Below are positions 32,535 to 40,106 of a stretch of DNA of 41,667 nucleotides, piece after piece. Every line of letters begins with the position of its first letter. The stretch's first letter is position 1. The notes beneath the pieces are model-generated. The model was not told the DNA's origin, did not search any database, and was given only the letters and a program-made list of their open reading frames with translations. Both the position numbers and the translations under genes were made by a program. Source of the DNA: JAERML01 sp035687895 (lineage in GTDB: Bacteria; Bacteroidota; Ignavibacteria; UBA10030; UBA6906); contig DASRUE010000054.1 of NCBI GenBank assembly GCA_035687895.1, forward strand, positions 1 through 41,667, written 5' to 3'.

Positions 32535-33859
32535 TGGCAAAGCTTACCGAAAGTTTTCGCAACGTTTTCAAGATCCAGGAACTTAGGACCAGACTTCTTT
32601 TCACAGCTGCGCTTCTGATTGTCGTCAGAATTGGATCGCATATCACCCTTCCGGGTGTGGATGCAATTGCCCTTGCACGGGCGGAGGCCAGCCAGGCATC
32701 GAATACGTTGTTCGGGCTGTACGATCTGTTCGTCGGAGGAGCGTTTAGTAACGCGGCGGTATTCGCCCTGGGCATCATGCCTTATATCAGTTCATCGATC
32801 ATCCTGCAGTTGCTCGGTGCGGTGGTCCCGTACTTCCAAAAGCTTTCGAAGGAGGGAGAGGAAGGGCGGCGAAAACTCACCCAGTTGACCAGATATGGGA
32901 CGGTGTTGGTTGCAGCATTGCAGGCATGGGGCGTGAGCGTCCGCCTTACCAGCATGACGTTGGAAGGCGCTCCGATTGTGCCGATGGAAGTTCAGGGCTT
33001 CGGTTTTACGTTGAGCACAGTGATCTTCCTGACTGCCGGCACGATGTTCATGATGTGGCTGGGCGAACAAATCACGGAGCGCGGCGTTGGGAACGGGATT
33101 TCTCTGATCATTTTCATCGGGATTATCGCCCGGTTCCCACATTCGATTCTTGATCAGTTCCGGGTCACGGAGAACCTGATCATCTCCATGATCATTGTAG
33201 CACTGATGGTGGCGATTATTGCCTGTGTTGTGTTGGTGACTCAAGGGACGCGGCGGATTCCCGTGCAATACGCGAAGAGGGTTGTCGGGCGGAAGGTGTA
33301 CGGCGGCGTCACACAGTATATTCCGATGCGCGTGAACACCGCGGGCGTTATGCCGATCATTTTTGCGCAGTCGATCATGTTCATCCCGAGCACAATCCTG
33401 ACGTTCTTCCCGGAAAGCGAGTTCATGCAGGGATTGTCGCAGTATTTCGAGTACACGTCGCTGACCTACTCATTCTTCTACGGCATCATGATCGTATTCT
33501 TCACCTACTTCTATACGGCCATCGCATTCAACCCCAAGGATGTTTCGGAGAACATGCAGAAGCAGGGGGGGTTCATCCCGGGGATCCGACCGGGGAAGCA
33601 CACGGCGGATTTCATCGACAACATCCTGACGAAGATCACTCTCCCGGGGTCGATCTTTCTGGCGATCATTGCTATTTTGCCGGCGTTTATGGTGCGGATG
33701 GGCGTGACCTCGACTTTTGCTCAGTTCTTCGGTGGCACAAGTTTGCTGATCATGGTTGGCGTTGCGCTGGATACGTTGCAGCAAGTCGAGTCACATTTGT
33801 TGATGCGGCACTACGATGGGTTCATGAAGTCGGGGAAGTTAAAGGGGCGACTTCGCTAA
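32534..33859 (+). CDS. secY: Preprotein translocase subunit SecY
   Basis: A 441-residue, ten-helix inner-membrane channel for protein export. The N-terminal segment FRNVFKIQELRTRLLFTAAL and the first helix are followed by LGIMPYISSSIILQLL (second helix), YGTVLVAALQA, and GNGISLIIFIGI. The cytosolic loop with FNPKDVSENMQKQGGFIPGIRPG binds SecA and the ribosome. It pairs with SecE, encoded at 6612. Its start overlaps the rplO stop, giving translational coupling. Confidence 0.98.
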   Translation: MAKLTESFRNVFKIQELRTRLLFTAALLIVVRIGSHITLPGVDAIALARAEASQASNTLFGLYDLFVGGAFSNAAVFALGIMPYISSSIILQLLGAVVPYFQKLSKEGEEGRRKLTQLTRYGTVLVAALQAWGVSVRLTSMTLEGAPIVPMEVQGFGFTLSTVIFLTAGTMFMMWLGEQITERGVGNGISLIIFIGIIARFPHSILDQFRVTENLIISMIIVALMVAIIACVVLVTQGTRRIPVQYAKRVVGRKVYGGVTQYIPMRVNTAGVMPIIFAQSIMFIPSTILTFFPESEFMQGLSQYFEYTSLTYSFFYGIMIVFFTYFYTAIAFNPKDVSENMQKQGGFIPGIRPGKHTADFIDNILTKITLPGSIFLAIIAILPAFMVRMGVTSTFAQFFGGTSLLIMVGVALDTLQQVESHLLMRHYDGFMKSGKLKGRLR

Positions 33860-33869
33860 GGACGCGCCG

Positions 33870-34634
33870 ATGGCGAGGGTGTCGATAAAATCGAAGCGTG
33901 AGATCGAGCTGATCAAGGAGAGTTGCAAGATTGTGGCTGAGGTGCTCGCGCTGGTGGGTGCACGGATCAAGCCGGGCGTGTACACGAGGGAGCTCGACGA
34001 GGTCGCGGAAGAGTATATTCGTTCGAGGGGGGCGGTTCCTGCATTCAAGGGTTACGGGCACGATAAGCACAATCTTTTTCCTTCGACACTCTGTGTCTCG
34101 GTCGATGACGAAGTTGTGCATGGCATCCCTGATGGCCGGAAGCTTGAAGATGGGCAGGTGGTGTCTGTAGATGTGGGGGTAAAGAAGAACGGATATTACG
34201 GCGATGCAGCCCGTACGTTTGCCGTGGGGCGAATGACGGAACAGAAATCCCGCCTCCTCCGCGTCACCGAGGAGTCGTTGTACAAAGGCATTGACCAGGC
34301 GAAGGCAGGCAACCACTTGCATGATGTATCGGCGGCCGTTCAGCAGCATGTGGAAGCGGCAGGGTTTTCGGTGGTGCGTGATCTCGTGGGACATGGGATC
34401 GGAAAGAGCCTGCACGAGGATCCGCCCATACCAAACTATGGAACACCGGGCACGGGCATCGTCCTGAAGGAAGGAATGACGCTCGCAATCGAGCCAATGG
34501 TGAATGCGGGGACACACAAGGTGGAAGTAGGGGAGGACGGCTGGACCGTCCGGACGGCCGATGGAAAACCGTCGGCACATTTTGAGCACACGATCGTGGT
34601 ACGACAAGGAGATGCAGAAGTCCTGACCAGATAG
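33870..34634 (+). CDS. map: Methionine aminopeptidase, type I
   Basis: A 254-residue enzyme that removes the initiator methionine from new proteins. Start ATG 33870 follows AAGGA. The metal-ligand set is visible in order: the aspartates in SVDVGVKKNGYYGDAART, the histidine in GHGIGKSLHEDP, and the glutamates in MTLAIEPMVN and near the C-terminal HFEHTIVV. The upstream histidine in VHGIPDGRKL binds substrate. It lies 10 nt after secY, a common arrangement outside enterobacteria. Confidence 0.97.
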   Translation: MARVSIKSKREIELIKESCKIVAEVLALVGARIKPGVYTRELDEVAEEYIRSRGAVPAFKGYGHDKHNLFPSTLCVSVDDEVVHGIPDGRKLEDGQVVSVDVGVKKNGYYGDAARTFAVGRMTEQKSRLLRVTEESLYKGIDQAKAGNHLHDVSAAVQQHVEAAGFSVVRDLVGHGIGKSLHEDPPIPNYGTPGTGIVLKEGMTLAIEPMVNAGTHKVEVGEDGWTVRTADGKPSAHFEHTIVVRQGDAEVLTR

Positions 34635-34653
34635 TTTCTGGTCAACCGAACAT

Positions 34654-34872
34654 ATGGCGAAACAGGGTCCCATTAAGGTCGACGGCGTCATCACGGAAAC
34701 ATTGCCCAACGCGATGTTTAAGGTCAGTTTGGAGAATGGGCACAATATCCTGGCCCACATTTCCGGAAAGATGCGGATGAACTTCATCAAGATTCTCGTC
34801 GGAGACAAAGTAACGGTGGAACTTTCGCCCTACGATCTTACCAAAGGTCGAATCACGTACAGATACAAATAG
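34654..34872 (+). CDS. infA: Translation initiation factor IF-1
   Basis: A 72-residue OB-fold protein of exactly standard length. MAKQGPIKVDGVITETLPN, then FKVSLENGHNILAHISGKMR and YDLTKGRITYRYK are all family signatures. IF-1 blocks the A site of the 30S subunit and helps IF-2 and IF-3. Only a weak ribosome binding site is visible. Confidence 0.98.
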   Translation: MAKQGPIKVDGVITETLPNAMFKVSLENGHNILAHISGKMRMNFIKILVGDKVTVELSPYDLTKGRITYRYK

Positions 34873-34902
34873 TCCGCGAGGACTGGACAAGGAATCATCG
34901 CA

Positions 34903-35016
34903 ATGAAAGTTCGCTCGTCAATCAAAAAGATGTGCATCAACTGCAAAATCATCAGGCGCAAGGGAACGGTCCGGGTGATATGCAAGAATCCCAAACACAA
35001 ACAGCGTCAAGGTTAA
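34903..35016 (+). CDS. rpmJ: Large ribosomal subunit protein bL36
   Basis: A 37-residue protein starting MKVRSSIKKMCINCKII at ATG 34903. Cysteines 11, 14 and 27 with histidine 32 form the complete zinc site of the C-plus form. It stands 30 nt after infA and 16 nt before rpsM, the usual bacterial order. Confidence 0.97.
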   Translation: MKVRSSIKKMCINCKIIRRKGTVRVICKNPKHKQRQG

Positions 35017-35032
35017 GTTAAGGAGGAGTCGG

Positions 35033-35416
35033 TTGGCTCGTATAGCTGGAATTGATTTGCCGAAGAAGAAACGTGCCGAGATTGGCCTGCAATACATTTA
35101 CGGCATCGGAGGAACCTCCGCCCGCGACATTCTTGCCAAGGCAGGGATCGCCGTGAACAAAAAGGTGAGTGACCTGACCGATGACGAAGTGGCCAAGATT
35201 CGCGGTATCATCACTTCTGATTACAAAGTGGAAGGAGCGCTCCGGAGCGAGGTGCAGATGAACATCAAGCGGTTGATGGACATCGGCTGCTATCGTGGAA
35301 TTAGACATCGCAAGGGGCTCCCCGTGCGCGGTCAGAGGACTCGGACCAACTCGCGTACGCGCAAAGGTCGCCGCAAGACGGTTGCAGGAAAGAAGAAAGT
35401 GATGGCGAAGACCTAA
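35033..35416 (+). CDS. rpsM: Small ribosomal subunit protein uS13
   Basis: A 127-residue protein starting at TTG 35033 (ARIAGIDLPKKKRAEIGLQY), supported by AAGGAGGAG a few bases upstream. The helix-hairpin-helix region YGIGGTSARDILAKAGI and the basic tail RHRKGLPVRGQRTRTNSRT are typical. S13 forms bridges to the 50S subunit and touches P-site tRNA. Confidence 0.98.
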   Translation: MARIAGIDLPKKKRAEIGLQYIYGIGGTSARDILAKAGIAVNKKVSDLTDDEVAKIRGIITSDYKVEGALRSEVQMNIKRLMDIGCYRGIRHRKGLPVRGQRTRTNSRTRKGRRKTVAGKKKVMAKT

Positions 35417-35453
35417 GAAGGTTTGCTCAATCAATACAATTGCGGAGGAAAAA

Positions 35454-35864
35454 GTGGCCAAGACCACTCCAGCAGGACAGACACCGGAACCAGTAAAGAA
35501 GAAGAAGAAAATCCAGGTCGACATCAGCGGCAAGGCGTTCGTGAAAGCGACCTTTAACAACGTCATTGTCACCATTACAGACATTTATGGAAACACCATA
35601 AGCTGGTCTTCGGCTGGCAAGAACGGATTCAAAGGTTCCCGAAAGAACACCCCGTTTGCTGCACAGGTCTCGGCCGAAGCTGCTGCCAAGGCTGCGCATG
35701 CACTTGGACTCCGAAAAGTGGAAGTGTTTGTGAAAGGGCCGGGATCGGGGCGCGAAGCTGCGATCCGCGCACTGCAGGTGTCAGGTCTTGAGATCAGCAG
35801 TATCCGGGATATCACGCCGATCCCCCATAACGGGTGCCGTCCTCCGAAGAGACGACGAGTGTAA
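35454..35864 (+). CDS. rpsK: Small ribosomal subunit protein uS11
   Basis: A 136-residue protein starting at GTG 35454 after GGAGG. A lysine-rich N-terminus of about 20 residues precedes the core, with FNNVIVTITDIYGNTISWSS. The end DITPIPHNGCRPPKRRRV is the near-invariant C-terminus. S11 lines the platform near the E-site mRNA. Confidence 0.98.
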   Translation: MAKTTPAGQTPEPVKKKKKIQVDISGKAFVKATFNNVIVTITDIYGNTISWSSAGKNGFKGSRKNTPFAAQVSAEAAAKAAHALGLRKVEVFVKGPGSGREAAIRALQVSGLEISSIRDITPIPHNGCRPPKRRRV

Positions 35865-35905
35865 TTCAGTATTTCAGTCCGTAGACAGAACAGGAAAGAG
35901 AGTTC

Positions 35906-36535
35906 ATGGCACGTTACACCGATCCAAGTTGCAGACTTTGCCGGAGGGAGCGACAGAAGTTGTTCCTGAAGGGAACGAAGTGCTTCACTGAAAAATGTCC
36001 GGTTGAACGGCGGGGATTTCCGCCGGGCCAACATGGCCAGTCGCGCCGCAGCAAGATCTCCGAGTACGGGGTCCAGCTCCGCGAGAAACAGAAGATTCGC
36101 CGGATGTACGGTCTGATGGAGACCCAGTTCCGCAATTATTTTGAAAAGGCTCTACGGCAGACTGGACGAACGGGGGAGACCCTGGTTAAGATGCTTGAGC
36201 GTCGGTTCGATAATGTGGTTTACAGGATGGGATTCGCGCCGTCCCGAAAGGCCGCCCGGCAGCTCATCACCCATGGACATTTTCTTGTCAACAGCAAGTC
36301 GGTGGACATCCCCTCGTACCTCCTCAAGCCTGGCGATGCCATTCAGGTCCGGGAGAAGAGCAGGAAAATGGACATGATTCATTCTTCCATGAAGAGGATG
36401 AAAGACACCGCGATGCTGCCGTGGCTGAGTCTGGACAAGGCCACCATGGCGGGGACGTTTCTGAATGTTCCCGAACGGGCGGACATCCCGTTGAATGCAG
36501 ACGAGCAATTGATTGTCGAGTTGTACTCCAAGTAA
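35906..36535 (+). CDS. rpsD: Small ribosomal subunit protein uS4, zinc form
   Basis: A 209-residue protein, start ATG 35906. The N-terminal CRLC and the later pair in KCFTEKC give the four-cysteine zinc site of the C-plus form. RRGFPPGQHGQSRRSKISEY follows. The S4 domain has LERRFDNVVYRMGFAPSRKAARQLITHGH. S4 is an assembly initiator for 30S; in other bacteria it represses the alpha operon. The 41-nt gap before it shows no strong structure. Confidence 0.98.
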   Translation: MARYTDPSCRLCRRERQKLFLKGTKCFTEKCPVERRGFPPGQHGQSRRSKISEYGVQLREKQKIRRMYGLMETQFRNYFEKALRQTGRTGETLVKMLERRFDNVVYRMGFAPSRKAARQLITHGHFLVNSKSVDIPSYLLKPGDAIQVREKSRKMDMIHSSMKRMKDTAMLPWLSLDKATMAGTFLNVPERADIPLNADEQLIVELYSK

Positions 36536-36594
36536 CAGGTCCACTGAGGTTTGTCTAATTTCCCGTCAAGGGAAGAGGGTAAGGAAAAGAAAGT

Positions 36595-37581
36595 ATGACA
36601 ACTGGAACAATTCAAATGCCGGAGAAGATTCAGCTCGATGACTCGACCTATTCCAACACGTTTGGTCGGTTCATCATTCAACCCTTGGAGAAAGGCTTCG
36701 GTGTCACGATCGGCAATGCGATGCGTCGCGTGCTGCTCTCCTCGCTTCCCGGCTATGCCATCACGGCTCTCCGGGTGGATGGAATTCAGCATGAGTTTTC
36801 CACGATTCCCGGTGTGGTGGAAGATGCTCCTGATATGATCCTCAACCTGAAACAGGTGAGGATGAAATTGGTCAACAAAAAGACCAACCGGGTGCTCCTG
36901 CCGCTCCGTGGACCGATGGAGTTTACCGCCGGCGAGATTCAGAAGGCATCTCCGGACGTGGAGATTCTGAACCCATCGCTCCATATTGCCACATTGAATT
37001 CGGAGGCAAACTTTGAGCTCGACCTCCGGATTAACCGCGGGGTCGGCTATGTGGTTGCGGAGGAAAACAAATCCCCCGATCACACCGTTGGTATGGTGGT
37101 GATCGATTCCATCTTCTCGCCGATCAAGAATGTGCGGTACTTCATTGAGACAACCCGCGTCGGACAACAAACTGATTACGAGAAGTTGACACTCGAAGTG
37201 GAAACCGATGGTTCCGTCACGCCGGACGACGCACTGGCGCACGCAGGGAAAATTCTCCGCGACCATATTCAGCTCTTCATTAATTTTGATATGGAGCCGG
37301 AAGCGGAAAAGGAAGAGTCGGAACAGGATGCCGAGTTTGCCCGGATCCGAAAAGTGCTGTTGACGCCGGTCGATGAGTTGGAGCTGTCGGTTCGTTCACA
37401 CAACTGTCTCCGTGCGGCGAATATCAAAACAATTGCCGACCTTGTTCGCAAGGACGAATCCGAGTTGCTGAAGTTTCGCAACTTTGGGAGGAAATCCCTT
37501 GCCGAGCTGGCAGAAATAGTCGAAGCGGAGAAGCTCACGTTCGGCATGGACGTCGGCAAGTATATCAAAGACGGCGAGTAG
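36595..37581 (+). CDS. rpoA: DNA-directed RNA polymerase subunit alpha
   Basis: A 328-residue protein of standard length, start ATG 36595 with AAGGAAA upstream. The N-terminal dimerisation domain has RFIIQPLEKGFGVTIGNAMRR followed by VLLSSLPGYAITALRVDG. An acidic linker rich in glutamate follows near residues 235-250. The C-terminal DNA-binding domain has LELSVRSHNCLRAANIKTIADL and KFRNFGRKSLAELAE, which contacts UP elements and activators. It lies between rpsD and rplQ as in most bacteria. Confidence 0.98.
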   Translation: MTTGTIQMPEKIQLDDSTYSNTFGRFIIQPLEKGFGVTIGNAMRRVLLSSLPGYAITALRVDGIQHEFSTIPGVVEDAPDMILNLKQVRMKLVNKKTNRVLLPLRGPMEFTAGEIQKASPDVEILNPSLHIATLNSEANFELDLRINRGVGYVVAEENKSPDHTVGMVVIDSIFSPIKNVRYFIETTRVGQQTDYEKLTLEVETDGSVTPDDALAHAGKILRDHIQLFINFDMEPEAEKEESEQDAEFARIRKVLLTPVDELELSVRSHNCLRAANIKTIADLVRKDESELLKFRNFGRKSLAELAEIVEAEKLTFGMDVGKYIKDGE

Positions 37582-37626
37582 GCGCGTCCGGGTTTCACTC
37601 ACTGAATATTCTTCTGGAATACTCTC

Positions 37627-38202
37627 ATGCGACATCGTAAAGCTGGCCGAAAACTCAAGCGCACCGCAAGCCACCGTCGGGCAACCCTGGCGGCGCTTGC
37701 CACATCGCTTCTCCGGCACAAGAGGATCACCACGACGGTGGCGAAGGCGAAAGAGACGCGCATGGTGGTCGAGAAGATCATCACTCGTGCAAGAAAAGCG
37801 TCCGCACATCCAACGGGTGATGCAAGAGGTGTCCATGCCCGGCGCGAGGTGGGTCGGCTGATCAAGGATAGAACTGTGATCGGTGAACTCTTCTCGAGCA
37901 TCGCCTCGAAAGTTGGGAGCAGACCCGGCGGGTACACTCGGATCGTGAAACTCGGCCAGCGACCGGGCGACGGTGCGGAGATGGCGGTGATCGAGCTGGT
38001 GGATTTTAATACCGGCCAGGAAGAGCCGGCAAAGCCCGCAACACCAGCGAAGGCGAAGAAGCCCCGTCAACCGAAAAAGGAAAAGCCCGCCGGAGAAACG
38101 ACACCGGCGGCTGAAAAGAAGAAAAAGAAATCGAACGACGACGCACCGGTGAAGAAAAAGGACTCGTCCACCGAATCCGAGACGAAAAAAGGGTCCCGCT
38201 AA
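37627..38202 (+). CDS. rplQ: Large ribosomal subunit protein bL17 with a long Lys-rich C-terminal tail
   Basis: A 191-residue protein; the core family is about 115-125 residues. MRHRKAGRKLKRTASHRRA and RLIKDRTVIGELFSSIASKV are standard, and the core ends near GDGAEMAVIELVDFN. The last 65 or so residues are Lys/Pro/Ala/Glu-rich and low in complexity, probably disordered. The final codons and the stop lie inside the terminator hairpin at 38191-38215, which ends the ribosomal-protein run. Confidence 0.97.
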   Translation: MRHRKAGRKLKRTASHRRATLAALATSLLRHKRITTTVAKAKETRMVVEKIITRARKASAHPTGDARGVHARREVGRLIKDRTVIGELFSSIASKVGSRPGGYTRIVKLGQRPGDGAEMAVIELVDFNTGQEEPAKPATPAKAKKPRQPKKEKPAGETTPAAEKKKKKSNDDAPVKKKDSSTESETKKGSR

Positions 38203-38215
38203 AGGGACTCTTTTT
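38191..38215 (+). terminator. Intrinsic terminator overlapping the end of rplQ
   Basis: GGGTCCC (38191-38197) pairs with GGGACTC (38204-38210), including one G-T pair, around a six-base loop GCTAAA that contains the TAA stop of rplQ. Six A residues before and five T residues after (38211-38215) complete the terminator. A small second hairpin CGCGG-GTCAT-CCGCG follows at 38225-38239 in the engB leader. Confidence 0.8.
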
Positions 38216-38279
38216 GTTTCGCAGCGCGGGTCATCCGCGATCACAGGCACTGAATGTCCAGGAATGCTGGAACCAGGAG

Positions 38280-38882
38280 ATGAAAGTTAACGTCGCAGAG
38301 TTTGCCATAGGTGTTGCCAACCTTCGCCAGCTTCCAAAGGACGACATCAGGGAGATCGCCTTCCTCGGACGTTCCAACGTTGGCAAGTCCTCCTTGATCA
38401 ACAAGCTGTGCAACCGCAAGTCGCTTGCCCGTCCCAGCACCGCGCCCGGCAAGACAAGGGAACTAAACTATTTCCTTGTAAACAAAGAACTATACTTCGT
38501 AGACTTGCCTGGTTACGGATACGCCAAAGTACCGGAGCAGATCCGCTCGAGCTGGGGAAAACTTATCGAGCAGTACCTGAAGACGCGCCGTCAGCTTGCG
38601 CTCGTGATACAGTTGATTGATTCACGCCATGAGCCCACCGCCCTCGACATGATGATGGTGGGTTGGCTCGAGTACTATGAGATTCCCTTCGTTGTTGCGC
38701 TCACCAAGGCGGACAAACTTCCCCGCAGCAAAATGCCGAACTACCTGAAAGCTGCGCGGCAGGCCTTCGCTCGTTTCTCCTACTGCAAAGATGTTATTCC
38801 GTTCTCTGCCATCACGGGTGAGGGAAAAGCGGAAGTTCTGCATACCATCTCACAACACGTGGCGACGACTTCGGCGGCGTAG
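38280..38882 (+). CDS. engB: Ribosome biogenesis GTPase EngB (YsxC/YihA)
   Basis: A 200-residue GTPase needed for late 50S assembly. Start ATG 38280 is chosen by the family N-terminus MKVNVAEFAIGV; AGGAG lies directly against it, which is unusually close. Motifs in order are G1 GRSNVGKSS (near residue 30), switch I with PSTAPGKTRELNYF, G3 DLPGYGYAKVP, G4 TKADKL and G5 SAITGEG. The frame is open 22 codons upstream, but that stretch includes terminator sequence. Its place right after the ribosomal run fits its function. Confidence 0.96.
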   Translation: MKVNVAEFAIGVANLRQLPKDDIREIAFLGRSNVGKSSLINKLCNRKSLARPSTAPGKTRELNYFLVNKELYFVDLPGYGYAKVPEQIRSSWGKLIEQYLKTRRQLALVIQLIDSRHEPTALDMMMVGWLEYYEIPFVVALTKADKLPRSKMPNYLKAARQAFARFSYCKDVIPFSAITGEGKAEVLHTISQHVATTSAA

Positions 38883-38935
38883 CCGCAGTGGCGCCGTCCC
38901 GTTCCCGATTCATCCATGATTCGAGAACTCTCCTG

Positions 38936-40075
38936 ATGAAAAAGCGCTTGTTCACACCGGGGCCGACCCCCGTTCCTGAAAAGATCATGCTGGCAATGGC
39001 CGAGCCGATCATCCATCACCGTAACCCGGAGTTCGGAGAAGTGATGGAGCGAGTCAATGCGCATCTCAAGTATCTCTTCCAGACGGCCCAACCGGTTCTG
39101 ACGCTAACGTGTTCCGGTACCGGCGGCGTCGAAGCCACTTTTGTCAGCCTCTTTTCCCCCGGCGACACGATCATTGCTGTGAACGGAGGAAAGTTTGGTG
39201 AGCGATGGGTGAAGATGCCGCGGACGTTCGGGCTGAATGTTGTGGAGATTACCGTTCCCTGGGGAAAGGCGGTAACGGAAGAGCAGATGCTCAGTGCACT
39301 TCGAGAGACACCCACAGCAAAGGCAGTCTACCTGACCCACAGTGAAACATCAACCGGCACGGCGACTGACATCCAGGCCATGGCAAGACTCATTCGAGAA
39401 CATTCCAACGCGTTGGTCTGCGTGGATGGCATTACCGCGATAGGTGCTCATGAGATGAAGTTTGATGACTGGGGGATTGATGTCTGCGTTACCGGATCAC
39501 AGAAGGGTTTGATGATTCCTCCGGGTTTGGCATTTGTTGCCCTCAGCCCCCGGGCCATCGAGGCGATGCAACACTCAACCCTCCCCAAGTTCTATTTTGA
39601 TCTTCGGAAAGCTCTGAAATCGTATGAAAAGAACGACACACCCTGGACGCCGGCAGTTTCTCTGGTAATTGGCGTTGATGCTGCCCTGCAGATGATCAAA
39701 GCCGAGGGAATTGAAAACGTGTGGCGTCGGCACAAGCGACTGTCCGGAGCGTTGCGGGCTGGCGTAGCCGCGCTGGGAATGAAATTGTTCTCCGATTCTC
39801 CGTCCTATGCCGTTACGCCTGTCTGGTTGCCGGATGGAGTGGAGTGGAAGTCCTTCAACAAAATCCTCAAGTTGGACAACGGCATCACGATCGCCGGAGG
39901 ACAGGATGCGTACGCCGGAAAGATCTTCCGCGTTTCGCATTTGGGATACTACGATGACCTCGATATGGTAACGGTTGTGGCGGCGCTGGAACGAACCCTT
40001 GCTGCGGTGAAGCATCCGGTGGAGATGGGAAAGGGACTGGCTGCTGTGCAGAACGCCCTCATCGCTCATGGATAA
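38936..40075 (+). CDS. Class V PLP aminotransferase, alanine/serine-glyoxylate type
   Basis: A 379-residue enzyme. Start ATG 38936 gives KKRLFTPGPTPVPEKI, the usual N-terminus of this group; an upstream extension from 38888 is unlike the family. SGTGGVEATFVSLFSPGD near residue 60 binds the cofactor phosphate. The PLP lysine is K190 in GSQKGLMIPPGLAF, preceded by the aspartate in VCVDGITAIGAHEM. This group includes alanine-glyoxylate and serine-pyruvate aminotransferases. Its placement 31 nt before serA suggests it may act on 3-phosphohydroxypyruvate or serine in place of a true SerC; that is inference. Confidence 0.88.
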   Translation: MKKRLFTPGPTPVPEKIMLAMAEPIIHHRNPEFGEVMERVNAHLKYLFQTAQPVLTLTCSGTGGVEATFVSLFSPGDTIIAVNGGKFGERWVKMPRTFGLNVVEITVPWGKAVTEEQMLSALRETPTAKAVYLTHSETSTGTATDIQAMARLIREHSNALVCVDGITAIGAHEMKFDDWGIDVCVTGSQKGLMIPPGLAFVALSPRAIEAMQHSTLPKFYFDLRKALKSYEKNDTPWTPAVSLVIGVDAALQMIKAEGIENVWRRHKRLSGALRAGVAALGMKLFSDSPSYAVTPVWLPDGVEWKSFNKILKLDNGITIAGGQDAYAGKIFRVSHLGYYDDLDMVTVVAALERTLAAVKHPVEMGKGLAAVQNALIAHG

Positions 40076-40106
40076 CCACGAAGCGGCATTCAACAAGGAC
40101 GAGACG

